Positions 10,401-22,647 are shown, counted from the first letter of the stretch. The stretch is 55,174 nucleotides of DNA from Parasitella parasitica (GCA_025201805.1 MU619238.1:81706-136879), one strand, 5' to 3'. Program-made: numbers and translations. The notes: generated by a model not told the origin, from the sequence alone.

Positions 10401-12185
10401 TGTTGGCATGCTTGCGTTCTGCTTCTAGTTGTATGATTTTTCTTTTAATGTCTTCTGATTTGCATACATCCAAAGGGGTCAAACCCTTTTTGTTTTTGAG
10501 GCTCAAGTCCGCACCACCCTCAAGTATCAGGACTTCTAGCACTTCAGGAACACCACCAAATTCAGCAGCAAAATGCAGTGGCGTATTGCCAGTTGGATCA
10601 GCAATATTTACAAGCGAACCAAAACGAATCAAGAGCGATGCACACATGGCCAAATGTTCAGGGACGTTACTATTGTCGATTCCCGTCGACGTGATTGTGG
10701 ATGATGATGGTGTTGGCAAAAGCGAGGGCTGCGCTTCGGATACAGCTTTACTACTGTTGCTCTTTTGGATGCCCCACGAGTGCCCATCTTTGTCAACCCC
10801 AAACCTCGCCAAATGGTGCAGCGCAGTTCTACCGTAGTAAGTCTGAGAATTCATATCAGCGCCAGCTTGGAATAACATGGTGATTGTGTCGAGCGAAGGC
10901 AATGGTTTGGTACGCATGGCATGGTGAAACGCCGTGAGGCCAGTCTTAGGGTCATGGTGATTCACAAGCAAAGGGCCGCATCGCTGAATTCCGTTTAACG
11001 GGGGTGTTTTCATCAATAAAGTTTGAAGTGATAGATGATCATGAATTTTAATTGCCTGCAAAAATGCAGATTGAATTATATGTACAAGGGGTGCTGCAGC
11101 AGGATCGAGATGATCGATTTCTCTCAATGTGTCGAATTGAAGGTGTGATAACGATGAAGGGTAGTTTGGAATCGTACCAAGTAGATGCGATAATTTGGAA
11201 TAGTTGATGGGATAATTTACAGTACAGTTGTTTGATGTTACCTGTATGAGAGTTTCGGGGTTTAGGGCTAGGGTTAGGATTTGATTTTCATGCAAAAAGT
11301 ATCAATGCTTACAAGTTCAGATCTCTTCATTCTTAATACTTCTTCGCATAATTGAACGATCTCAGGGTTTCTCTCGGCGTACTGGATAGCAGACCAGCCA
11401 TGACTATCCGTGATGTCAGGAGAGGCATGGTAGCCTAGCAGTATCTTCACAATGGGCACATTTCCATCTCTGGCTGTATATAGAGGCAGCGTGAGTATAT
11501 TTCGCAGCTAAAACAAACAAATCTTGAGCCTTTACCAGCATACATTAATGCAGTTGCATTTTTACTGTCCGTTCCATCAACATTGACCCGCCCGTCTTCC
11601 AGTAATAGCTGGATAATGTCAGCTTTTCCGAGATAACTTGCTAAACATAAAGGGGTGATTCCTTTGATCTCATACTGAGGGGCGTCCAATGTGGCATAAT
11701 ATAAATTTGGATGACACAATAGTATGTTTTTCATTATATCGAAATGACTTGGATTTGTTTGAGATATATAGTGTAGGTTTGACGTATTGATATTCGATGC
11801 ATCCAAATCCAAACCATAGATTGCGCACACCAATGCAGTTCTGTTTGAACAGCACATTAGTCAGTCTCAGACTATTGCAAAACTTAACACAACATTACCT
11901 CCCCCGGCCATCCTTATTATTGATATCCGCACCTGCACTTAATAAAAGGCGTACCATGTTAGGATGGCCGCCTAGCACAGCTATGTTCAATGGTTTGCAT
12001 TGATATTTCTGGTCGCTCTGTAAGCTGTTTATCAAATCTGGTCGACTGGCAATATCTGACGGAATCACTGGTGAAGAGGTGTCTTTGGAGTTCCAAATAA
12101 ACGAGCTGTTGACATCAATGCCTGTTTGTAGCATTGAGCGCACTTTCTCAACATCGTTTCTAGCAACAGCAAACAAGAATTCCAT
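7412..12185 (-). CDS. Large ankyrin-repeat and coiled-coil protein with polyQ tract
   Basis: Five exons on the minus strand: 12185-11899, 11840-11536, 11473-11313, 11241-7871, 7805-7412, giving 1,505 residues; every junction keeps the frame and several introns show a CTAA(C/T) branch site. The first ~600 residues carry ankyrin-type repeats, for example PLNIAVLGGHPNMVRLLLSAGAD, TPLCLASYLGKADIIQLLLEDG and TPLHFAAEFGGVPEVLEVL. A Ser-rich linker follows, then several hundred residues of Gln/Glu-rich helix with heptad character (LEKTISQLRFEL, DLIGQIERLRKA, ELHQVMICTRQLFD). Near the end is a tract of 13 Gln encoded by CAG/CAA. The C-terminal exon is basic, Ser/Asn-rich and probably disordered. A scaffold or cytoskeleton-linked adaptor role is inferred; I do not recognise a named family. 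It is transcribed divergently from RHO1. Confidence 0.85.
8284..8322 (-). repeat. CAG/CAA trinucleotide repeat (polyQ)
   Basis: Trinucleotide repeat inside the fourth exon of the ankyrin protein; on the minus strand CAG and CAA codons alternate to encode 13 consecutive Gln. The flanking residues are also Gln-rich. Such tracts commonly vary in length between strains. Confidence 0.9.
11257..11279 (+). repeat. Telomere-like TTAGGG tract inside an intron
   Basis: Reads ggggTTTAGGGCTAGGGTTAGGa, three imperfect units of the TTAGGG repeat used as telomere by most filamentous fungi. It lies wholly in the third intron (11242-11312) of the ankyrin gene, where the complementary strand also supplies the CTAACCC branch-site region. 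Confidence 0.6.
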
Positions 12186-12995
12186 GTTTTATTTCGAAAA
12201 GAAAACCAGAAGAAGTGAAAAGAAAGAAAAAAAAAAGTAAAAATAAAAGTAATAAGAAGAAGAGAAAAAGATAGATGTTGATCCAGGTATCATTTATTCC
12301 ATCAAAATCAATTGCTTTACCATGATTTTTTTTTTTAAAAAAAAGGAGGTTACTTTATTTGATGTAACATTGAACAAAAAGGGAGAAAAAGAGACAGGAT
12401 TTTAAGGGGGCAGTGTTCATAGAGCCATAAAAGAAAATTAAGGGGGGCTTTTTGTATTCCTTGTGTTGCTATACGGCTCATCATCGCAGCGAGCATTATG
12501 GTTGTTGCTCTTGATTGATTTGTTGGATTGAATCCCAGTTATTAATGGCTAAATTGGATCAAATGTGTAATCTATTCGCGCGCGCACCGCAAGCTTGTGC
12601 TATGTAGACCAATGTTGCTATCGACAACTTGAGCAAGCACACATTGGAAGCCTCTCCCCATCTATTTATAAAACAAGAGACATGTAATAGCTGGTATATG
12701 ATGACGTACAAATCAGTGATTTGCTCCATGATGTGTGTACTGATTTTTTACGGACAGCGGGTGATTCCTCTAAAAAAGAAATTTTTTTGGAGATAACCAA
12801 AAAAAAAAAAGTTGGTTTGGATATACTCTCTCTTTCTTTCCTCTTTATTCCTTTTTTCATTTTTCTGAACCTCCATATTTTTATACATTATTTTATTCCT
12901 ATTTAATCAAAAAATCAACGCAAAACTTGGGTAATTTTCTTTGTATCTTTCTCATATCTTTTATTTCTCATCTTTTCTTCTCTGCAATAGAAAAT
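12186..12995. promoter_or_regulatory. Divergent promoter region, ankyrin gene / RHO1
   Basis: 810 bp between divergent starts. It holds an alternating CG tract (12577-12585), an oligo-T/oligo-A snap-back (12326-12344), a TATTTATAAAA element at about 12662-12672 that may serve RHO1, and a pyrimidine-rich leader in the last ~90 bp before the RHO1 ATG. No gene is supported here. Confidence 0.45.
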
Positions 12996-14033
<1,038 letters not shown>

Positions 14034-15824
14034 AAAATTAAAAAAAAATTAAAAAATGAGCCTTGTCGCTAGGTCTCACAACAAATATAACTCTTTTTTA
14101 TCATTTTACTTTACATTACAATCTTCTTTTTTTCCCTTTATTAACACACAACGCACAATCGCACACAAGAAATCCACATCTCAATTTTTATTCCAGCAAA
14201 ATAACATAAACATATATTTTTTTTCCTACTTGATCAGACTGCTGCTTGTATTGCAGGTTTTAGCTTATCAGGTGTCATTTCTCGATTTTTGATTGTTGGG
14301 TTCATTATTCTTCATATGAAAGCATTGTTATACATGGCCCGTTTTTGTTTTCTCTTTTTCCTAATCAGGCTGAAATCAGGTTTCCAATATGACCTTTCGC
14401 AAATCATGCAGCCAAATAAAACGCTGTAGGATATTTCGGGCATGTCTAAAACAGTATTTTGGTATTGGAAAAGAAAACTCTTATACAACAATCAACAGTG
14501 ACAAATCGTTTCTCGTCTTGTTGTCTACTTTACATGCTGATGGTGATTTGAATCATCAGGGCCTTGCATGTCTTCCAGACGGAGTAAAGACATACAATTT
14601 GCGTGTAGGTGGATACTTGGACCCGTATTTTAGGTATTGCTTTTAGTGCCACCGACACATCATGCACATGCATATTCCATTGAGTCTGTACACAGGACCA
14701 ACATGGAGGTTTATCTGTTAGGTGCTTGTGTAGTTGGGACGGTATCATGGCGTGCACGAAAATCACAATCTTCATTCAACTAGTGATACCCTAACTGCAG
14801 CCGACGAATACCAAATCAGCTGCAACATGTTTGCCGTGCTTTCAGAGGACAAACAAACAGCCACAAAGATTGCCATTTGGCAAAACATAAAGAAACCATG
14901 ATGCTCCTCTATGAATGTGGCAATCTTGTATATTCATAATGATTGAATTGCAAAGAACGTTATCTGTAGATTCCTTGTTTACAAAACAAACGCCATTTAT
15001 CCCAGAGCCGTCTTGTTTCCCATGTACCTTGAACATCGGCACCAGGCTTAGCAACGGTGAGTGGTGGACTCCTCCTCTTTTCCCATCGCAAAGGCACCGA
15101 GCCATTGTTTGTAGGCTGGCTAATTGCTAGCCCAAGTAGATAGTATCATGATATTGCTAAATTTCCATATTCGAAAACTGAAAAGCGCATATTGAGAAAC
15201 TCAAATAAGGCTACCTGCTTCGTCTCAGTGTCAAATATACTACATCTTGTAAAAAAAAACCCTCATAAATATATAATATGTTCGCCACACATTTATTAAG
15301 CCTTCATAATAGACTTTCTAAAATATACTCATTTTCAACAATGATACAAGAGACAATGTATTCAAGCCAAACTGGGAGTCATTTATACCATGCCTTTTCC
15401 TTCACCTCTCCATCAGATTGCAACCACAAGCTTCGGAAAACTGTTAGGTGTGGTTCTAAAAACTTGAATCAGTAGAAAGAGGGCGAATCCTAATAAATTT
15501 GTAAAAAATCAATTATATTGATGACAACATAGTATGGCATTTATTGAGTAATGCATTTTGTACCCTTGTGATGATAGTCTTGTTTTACGGAGTGTCATCC
15601 AAGATATCATAGGAAAGGGTACTCTCCACATTTTACGCCAATCTCATAAAATGTCCACATCGCAATTTCAAAGACCATATTACAATGGCGCACATAGAAT
15701 AGGTGTGTACACAGACAACCTTTCGTGGAAATTTCTGCGTCAACACTTGAAAATCAACTTTGTTCTTTTCATTCATTCATTCATTTTCGATTCTTCAAAC
15801 TTACCCATCATTTAGAAGCCCTAT
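14034..15824. other. Intergenic region RHO1 to CET1
   Basis: About 1.8 kb with the RHO1 3' UTR and the CET1 promoter. Short open frames (14389-14646, 14842-15105, 15558-15815) have no domain, no splice-compatible extension and no codon bias I can point to. A repeated ATTC (cattcattcattcatt) stands about 45 bp before the CET1 ATG. No gene supported. Confidence 0.45.
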
Positions 15825-16896
15825 ATGGAATCAAGCGCAAAGAGAAAAGCAGAGGAAATGGAGGCGCCTCCTTCTGCTAAAAGACAACAAACAAATATGC
15901 TGCTGAGAGAGCATTCAATATTTGGTGTAAAGGCAGTGGATGATGTTACTAAATATATTGCTGATTTTATTGCTGAACATTGTCAACGTGAAAACGTCGA
16001 GGTTTGTGAAGGGATTAGACAGGTAGCATTGGTTGATTCATCACAAATTGTTAGATTGAAGCTAAACTGGGTGTTCTGATCGAAAAACGTACGAACCAAA
16101 GAGTCAGTATGGGAGCTTTGACCGAAACGAGTAAACGCAATTTACTATAATGAAATGGTCGTAAACTTACATCCTTTGCAGTTATCTATCCAGATGACAA
16201 TAGACACTATAGATTCGAATCCAACATGCCATTAGAACAGCATCGCCATTTCAACAAAATTTTGAATGACATGGTCAACAAGACTCAAGCACGCGAATAT
16301 CGAGTAAATATTCAATGACGAAGCTGTTGTGAGCAGCTATTTAAACATGGATTTTAGGGTGAACGTATCAAGTACAAACACACAATCGAGACAGACAGGT
16401 TTCATGAAGTACCAAACACAAGAAAAAAGCTTCGAGTGACCACAGATCAAGCAACCGGAAAGGTAAAAAACACTAATACCAATGACAACGAAACAGATGC
16501 TCACAATGGAATCAGATTGTACCAAATGGCATTATTGAAAAGGTGCGAATTGCCGATTTGAACATTCATGCACCCAACCAAGCATTGGATTTTAGAATAT
16601 CAATCAATTTGGAGCTGCCTCGTACAAAGCCCAACACAGAGCCTGTATTTGAACGCAACAAGGATCGTATCTCGTATCAACATGGCGGCATTGCATTCGA
16701 TTTGACTCAAGTAAAAGGGTCGGCTGATAAAGATCCGGACTTGCGCCATGAATTAGAATTAGAATTTGCGGACTCCAGTATATTAGCGAGCGAAAAATCA
16801 AAGCATGATCGTAAAGAAACTTCGCAGTACATGCAAATGATCGAAATATTTATAAACAACATTAGAATTCTTAGTCGCAATGCTTTGAAATTATAA
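15825..16896 (+). CDS. CET1: mRNA-capping enzyme beta subunit, RNA 5'-triphosphatase
   Basis: Nuclear enzyme that removes the gamma phosphate of nascent pre-mRNA, the first step of cap formation, in partnership with the guanylyltransferase. Five exons: 15825-16001, 16055-16130, 16182-16303, 16358-16462, 16516-16896, total 286 residues. The metal-binding glutamates of the fungal triphosphate-tunnel fold are visible: V-E-I-E-A-K near residues 58-63 (split across the first intron) and E-L-E-L-E-F close to the C terminus. YPDDNRHYRFES, ERIKYKHTIETDRFH, DFRISINLELP and DRISYQHGGIAFDLTQVK are typical Cet1 blocks. It is shorter than yeast Cet1 (549 residues) because it lacks the long N-terminal extension; a Lys/Arg-rich KRKAEEMEAPPSAKR at the start may be a nuclear signal. 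The stop codon is only 31 bp from that of the convergent phosphatase gene. Confidence 0.93.
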
Positions 16897-16908
16897 TAAT
16901 AATAATAA
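16894..16908 (+). repeat. TAA trinucleotide run at shared 3' end
   Basis: Five TAA units beginning with the CET1 stop codon and filling much of the 31-bp gap between the convergent CET1 and phosphatase stops. It supplies back-up stops and an AT-rich, AATAAA-like signal for the plus-strand transcript. Confidence 0.7.
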
Positions 16909-16927
16909 ATTCTAGATACTATAGGGT

Positions 16928-18195
16928 TTATTGTGCAGTCATTGTCGTTGGATTTGTTTTTGCCGTTGCTGTTGTGGTGGTAGCGGTTGCTTCTTTATCG
17001 CCGTAGGAAGCTAGTAAAATGGCTTTTCTGACTGGCATCTGAGGCTTTGTCTTTTGGGCCATCCAATCGTACCATTCTTGCGGCTTACGTTTACGTAGAA
17101 ACGCAACAATGATAACCGTCATATTATCACATCCAATACCTGATATATTTCCCTTTTCCGCCAAGCAATAATGCATCAGCTCTTCACAGATAGTCCCGAG
17201 GGATTTGTGTTCGCATAATTTGTAGCGCACAAAATCAATGACTTGTTGGTTATTAAAACAATCCCATATTCCATCACAGGCCAAAACTACAAATTCATCA
17301 TGATCTGTTAATAGGTGTTCAATGATATCAGGTTCAGCTAAAATAAGCAATTATTAGTCCCCGTTTGATACTTTTTATAACAAAGGTCATCCTTACCTGT
17401 CACTGCTTGGTGATCTGGTGTAAGCTGGGTATTGTTTTTAAACTTGAAATCACCGAGAGCTCGCGAGAGTGCTAAACTTCCATTGACTCGACTGTTTTCA
17501 ACAAAGCCGCCTGCGTTTTTTATACGAAGTGCTTCCTTGGTATTCTTTGGTTTATGATCCTGTGTTAAAGGAATCGCTCTACCGTCTTTTGTACTAATGA
17601 CAGCCCTTGAATCACCGGCATTGCTAACGTATAGGACGTTGTTTTTCGTGAGTAATGCGGCAACTGCAGTGGAACCCGAGGTATCGTTATTAAACCGAGA
17701 GTCTGATACTCCATCCACACCGATTAGGACTTGAATTGCTTTCAGAACATTCTGCAAATACCTTTTTTTAAATCTTCGTCAATCCCATAATAACCCATCC
17801 GTATAGCATCCCTGAACCGACCCCTATCAAATGCGGTTGTATCCATTATCTTCTTATGAAGCTCTGAACCACTATATTTGGCCACAGCATCACCTAGTGT
17901 TTCATTGATTTTAGTTACACAACCGAAATTTGGAAATTACATAGAAAAACTAACCACCATGTCCATCATATACAGCAAAGAAGCTTGTCCCAGTATCTCC
18001 ATAGGACTTGATTGCAGTATGTGCGTCCTCCATATCTATATTTTCGTTAATTTTAGAGGCTCAATTGAAGATTGTGTCAGTTTTGTGCTTACTCGTTCGC
18101 CAGCCTTGCATACATGAGGCTCCAAACATGACGCGCTTGTCATTGCCTTCATTTGTACTTGTGTCTGTGATAGGCTTCAATAATGTTTGTCCCAT
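16928..18195 (-). CDS. PP2C-type serine/threonine phosphatase (Ptc2/Ptc3-like)
   Basis: Mn/Mg-dependent phosphatase, typically dampening stress MAP kinase and checkpoint signalling in fungi. Five exons on the minus strand: 18195-18093, 18035-17955, 17893-17762, 17708-17397, 17337-16928, giving 345 residues. The chosen ATG yields MGQTLLKP, a canonical N-myristoylation-type start as in Ptc2/3; an in-frame ATG lies three codons upstream (18204). Metal-binding motifs: NMEDAH, DGHGG (about residues 58-62, split by intron 2), NAGDSRAV, ALACDGIWD-like VLACDGIWD and GCDNMTVIIV. The apparent frame break at 17709-17761 is resolved by a 53-bp intron with a CTAAT branch site that joins LKK to VSDSRFNN. 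The C-terminal tail is rich in Thr/Ala repeats and is probably disordered. Confidence 0.93.
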
Positions 18196-20013
18196 TTTGA
18201 TCATAGTATAATACAACACTTATTCTCGAGAATTGATTATGTACACGAATTGTTAAAAAGTATAAAGAGAAAAAAGCAGCTAAGAACTAAACTTTGTAGG
18301 TGATGATTTGTAGAATCAGTCTAAAATGCTCATTTGAAACTCTCCGGGCTGAGGCCGAAGCTTTAGTGGATAAAACATGGCCAACCATGCCTTCACTAGC
18401 AACTACATTTAATTACCTAATAATTAATTGAAAGGTTTTAAACTGGCTCAGGAAATGATTGACATTGTAAGCGTGTGTATGTGTAGAGTGTGCATGTCTA
18501 TTTGTTGACTTTGGAGTAACCTGACATATTGTTCATAATTGTGTGCATGTACACTAAAAGGAACTGGAGCTATACCTAATCTGAGTGATATGACACAACT
18601 TTAAATTTTGCTACTTGCCTGTGACACACGACTTTATTCAAAACACATTATCTCACTGCTTTTAATTGACATCTTTCAGTAGATTTATTATGTCTCTCAG
18701 CTGAGACAAAAATAGTAGTAAACCTTCATTAAATGTTCGTATTTTTATCGAGCCAAGCTCATACCAAGTTTTGCGTAACTCAAGCTCGAGTCAAGCTTGA
18801 AAAACCAGCCAAATTTCTAAAAGTTTTGAAATGGCTGAATTTAATACATACTGTGATCTTTTATGAGATAATATGAAATAGTACAACATACACATTTTGT
18901 TTAGCAGAGCTATGATTTTTACAATTGACATTTCCTTTTGACAATATGAATTCATTATTGCACTTACACGAAATAAAGTTCGTTCCAGATCCTTATGCTG
19001 GAGTTACACAAAAGAAAAAGCAAATATGAAGAATTGGATACATATCATCCTAATGGCCAAAAAAAAAAAAAATGATTTTAAAAATGATTTGCGTGCACAT
19101 GTAAATTGAGTAAATTCTAACTGAAGTGTGCTAATATTTCTTGTGCTATTAATTTTGGGAAAATGTACTAGTATGTATTAGCATGTATACCTTGATTGGA
19201 CCCCAAATCCGTGCTTAAAAATCACCCTGAAAAATCAAATAAAAAATGTAACTTTGCTATGGGTCGACCTCGGGCCTCTGTAGTGGAATACCGAAAAGTT
19301 TTCTCAGGGCCGCCCTTTTAAAAAGTATGTTGAAATGATATGTCGACTGCAGAATTAGAAAGTAAGTAAAAGAAAACAAATCAAATCAGAACCTGCTAAA
19401 TATACTACAGATGTTCAACGATAATGAGTTGAGTATTTGAGTTTATAGAGAATTGGTATTTCTCGGATACTATATAATAAATGCTTTTTAAAAATTACTA
19501 AGGTTTTGTATTTGCTCTTCAGTTTCTCTTCAGTTTCTCAAAATCATTATAGATTTACGATATCATGTTTCTTCAAGAATGCTGTGGAAGATCAAAGTGG
19601 CATGCTTCAAATAGAGATTGAAGCTGAAAAAGAAATATTAAATGGTATTAAAAAACAAATATTAATTGTATTGGAGAAATATACATCAACTGAAATATCC
19701 CATTTCTAACATAACAGAATAGACATTACAACAAAGCAAAAATTGGAATGCTTTCAGCAGGTTTTTTTTTTTGAACTAAAGTTACAAGACAAGCATATAT
19801 TATGCACTGAGCACTTTTAGGCTTTTTACTCTAGAGAGAAAACGCTCTTTGTTCGACAAGAGAGTGACACATTGAATGAAACCTCTATTCTTTCATACAA
19901 AAGATATTGGTTAATGGCAACTGTTTGTCTTCGGTGCTTTAATACAATCGTGACAAAAAGGGAAATCTTGCCATCATTCAAAGCATTTTCTTTTATTTAA
20001 ACAATATTACAAT
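18196..20013. other. Intergenic region, divergent promoters of PP2C and ALG7
   Basis: About 1.8 kb AT-rich DNA. A small palindrome-rich stretch (CTCGAG and TCAAGCTTGA) lies near 18784-18800 and an A run at 19061-19073. A 67-codon frame at 19506-19709 has no recognisable feature. I see no gene here. Confidence 0.45.
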
Positions 20014-21461
20014 ATGGGAATAGTCTTGGTTGTCATGTCTGTTCTCAGTCTGACTGCAGCTATAACGGCTAAAGGAGAGCATACTACTCTTGCCATATCC
20101 ATCATCATGTCAATCATAGCTGGTTTATGTGCACATTCTTGCTTACCGAAATTACGAGATACTTTTTTAAAAGCAAACTTATCTGGTCGCGACCTTTTGA
20201 AAAGGGATAAACCATTGCTGTAAGGGACAAAAGATTTATATATCAAGATATGTACTAATTGCTAGCAGGCCAGAAACTATGGGGCTACCTGTAGCTATTA
20301 TCTATCTCATTACTCTGTTTTTGTTTATACCGTTTCCTTTCATCGACTGGTTTGAAGGCGCTCATTTGGTTCATAAAGTTGATCCATCTATTGGAACATT
20401 TCCTTACAACAAGGTACGCTTTGATGGATTTTAATAAATACATGCACTAATAAATTGTCTAGCTGGGTGAGATACTATCCGCTATATTGGCGATTCAATC
20501 GATGATCTTGCTAGGATTTGCAGATGATGTATTAGATGTTCGCTGGCGATATAAAGTGTGGTTTCCTGCCATTGCTGGTATTCCATTGATGATTTTTTAC
20601 TACACAAACAAAGGGGTAACGTATGTGATGATGCCGGTACAATTAAGACCCTATCTAGGTGATTTGGTCGATTTAGGTACATGCAGTCAACGAAACCAAC
20701 ACGAGCCATGCTGATTGAATTGATTAGGACCACTATATTATGTTTATATGAGTATGCTCATTATATTTTGTACTCATAGTATCAATATTTTGGCTGGAAT
20801 CAATGGCATCGAGGCGGGCCAGTCTATCGTCATTGGAATCTCGGTTATTTTCAATGATTTACTCTTTATTTCCAATAATCCAGATCGAGCCAGCGTGGAA
20901 GCTCATTTATTCAGTCTCTACTTCATCATACCCTTTGTAGGCGTAACCTGTGCTTTATTATGGCATAATTGGTTTCCTGCTCGTTTATTTGTTGGCGATA
21001 CGTTTTGCTATTTTGCCGGCATGACTTTAGCTGTTGTTGGTATTCTGGGCCATTTCTCCAAAACATTGCTATTGTTTTTCCTGCCTCAAATCTTCAATTT
21101 CATCTATTCATGCCCTCAACTATTTCGACTAGTAGAGTGCCCTCGTCATCGTATGCCTCGATTGAACGAGCAAGGATTGTTGCAATGTTCTACTGTTCGG
21201 CCTAATGACAAGAAACCTGTGGGCAAACTTGGAAATCTCGTACTGAAATTTTTGCGCACATTAGGTCTCTTAAAAGTCTTAGAATATGACCAAGAGAATC
21301 GTATTATCGAGTGCAACAATCTTACACTTCTAAATATTGTCTTGGCACATCTGGGGCCTTTGTCTGAAAGAAATACAACAATAATTGTATTATTGATTCA
21401 AGCTTGCGCAAGTTTATTAGGTTTCTTCATCAGATATAAACTTGTAAATTTTGTATATTAG
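20014..21461 (+). CDS. ALG7: UDP-GlcNAc:dolichyl-phosphate GlcNAc-1-P transferase
   Basis: ER membrane enzyme that starts N-glycan assembly by making GlcNAc-PP-dolichol; the tunicamycin target. Four exons: 20014-20219, 20269-20413, 20463-20676, 20728-21461, total 432 residues, matching the family. Multiple hydrophobic segments span the protein. Key motifs: LLKRDKP and PETMGLP early, the catalytic-site Asp pair in GFADDVLD, the conserved NILAGINGIEAGQS loop, WFPARLFVGDTFCYFAGM, and the cytoplasmic/lumenal SCPQLF...CPRHRMPRL block typical of eukaryotic DPAGT1/ALG7. The hydrophobic N terminus acts as signal anchor. It is followed 80 bp downstream on the same strand by DPY30. With OST1 it forms the ER glycosylation pair of this window, although they are 10 kb apart. 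Confidence 0.95.
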
Positions 21462-21510
21462 AATCTAGTGTTTTTTTTTCTGAGGTTTAATAAATCTTTC
21501 AGTCTTTTTT

Positions 21511-21524
21511 CTCTCTCTCTCTCT
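21511..21524 (+). repeat. CT microsatellite in the DPY30 promoter
   Basis: Seven CT units within the 80-bp gap between ALG7 and DPY30, 17 bp before the ATG. A pyrimidine tract here may act as a core promoter or leader element for the downstream gene; that is inference. Confidence 0.6.
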
Positions 21525-21541
21525 TTACCCACTACGCGATA

Positions 21542-22038
21542 ATGTCAGATAATCAATCAACGTAACTTGTAAAAGTGAATGAAAAATGCATGGATTCTCA
21601 AATGTTCGTAAATAGACCAACAGAATCGAATCCATCGCAACAGGAACAAATGCATCCGTCGCCCTTATTGGATGTTGTAAATCAAGAAGTAAAACAATAC
21701 ATTGACGCTTTGTTGCAATGGACACTGATTTAAAAACTATAGAAGCCACAGACTAATACATCATCACCAATTACTGGTCCAGCACCGACAACATCTGCAC
21801 CTACAAAGAAAGAGTTGGAATTCACATCCCAAGAAGATACACCTACTCCTAGATCCTACCTTGATTCTACAGTGGTACCAACATTGTTGGAAGGGATGAA
21901 ATTGCTGGTATCCGAAAGGTAAGCAGCGTTCTTGGGATCATATTTTCAGTTACTGTAATTTTAAATAGACCTAGCGATCCACTCGCTTATCTTGGCCATT
22001 TTTTACTTTCTCGATCGAATGAAGGAAAGCAACTCTAA
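21542..22038 (+). CDS. Dpy-30/Sdc1 homologue, COMPASS subunit
   Basis: A small four-exon gene: 21542-21561, 21616-21688, 21743-21918, 21969-22038, encoding 112 residues. No single open frame shows it; it appears only after splicing three 50-54-bp introns with good GT...AG sites. The N-terminal ~70 residues are polar, Pro/Thr/Gln rich and probably disordered. The C-terminal ~40 residues are a Dpy-30 motif: YLDSTVVPTLLEGMKLL, then SERPSDPLAYLGHFLL, with the R-P-x-x-P-x-x-x-L turn between the two helices. This helical hairpin dimerises and binds the Ash2/Bre2 subunit of SET1/COMPASS, which methylates histone H3 lysine 4. It follows ALG7 at 80 bp on the same strand, so its promoter must be very short or overlap the ALG7 3' UTR. 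Confidence 0.88.
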
Positions 22039-22294
22039 ACTGTCACCTTGTTGTTTATAACGACCGCAAATATCGTCAATTCATCGTTACTCAAGAGTTA
22101 ATTGTAGCCCTTTTGAGTTTTATTTTCATAAATTCCTTCTTGTCTCTTTCATCCAACTCCTTTTCTTTTTTATCATCATTCATATTTAAAAAGAGAATAA
22201 GTAATTCACTTCCCCCCTTCCCCACCCAATTGCCCAATAAATACACATTTGCAGCACATAATCCTTTGGTTTCCTGATATAATATAAATATAAG

Positions 22295-22647
22295 ATGGGA
22301 TTCATCGAAAAAATCAAATCTAACGTAGAAATGTGGAAGATTGAAAAATATACCAAGCGTAGACCAGTGACATCCCCAGATTTTGAGCAAAAAGGTATAT
22401 ATTACCTCTTAATGGCTATTATCTGCAGACGAAGACTGACATCAAACAAATTTCTACATTTATAGACCGAGAATTTTATCGTCAATTTTATAAAGATGGG
22501 GTATATCTACACCAGCAGCCTAATGGAGCTCCAGCTAACTCAAGCAGTGGTGTCATCAATTCAATTAGTAGAAAAACTACTCTTTTACGAACAAAGAGTG
22601 AAAAGATTTTGCGTTCTTCTGAAAATTACAATAGCACGGCACGATAA
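22295..22647 (+). CDS. Small basic hypothetical protein, two exons
   Basis: Exons 22295-22394 and 22466-22647 encode 93 residues; the intron is 71 bp with gtatat donor and a tatag acceptor. The product begins MGFIEKIKSNVEMW, is Lys/Arg rich, contains DREFYRQFYKDGVYL just after the junction, and ends with a Ser-rich tail. No transmembrane segment or known domain is seen. It looks like a genuine small gene because the frame is maintained across a well-formed intron and codon use is even. MG at positions 1-2 could permit myristoylation. I do not recognise a function. Confidence 0.6.

Noticed and set aside
10202-10837. 211-codon plus-strand ORF
   Set aside because: It lies antisense to the ankyrin-repeat exon, whose domains and splicing are convincing; the antisense frame lacks features.
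14389-15105. Short ORFs between RHO1 and CET1
   Set aside because: No domains, no consistent splicing and no sign of codon bias; probably chance.
17709-17761. Apparent frameshift in the PP2C gene at an A7 run
   Set aside because: A 53-bp intron with GT...AG ends and a CTAAT branch site restores the frame and family sequence exactly.
19506-19709. 67-codon ORF upstream of ALG7
   Set aside because: No recognisable motif and surrounded by non-coding AT-rich sequence.
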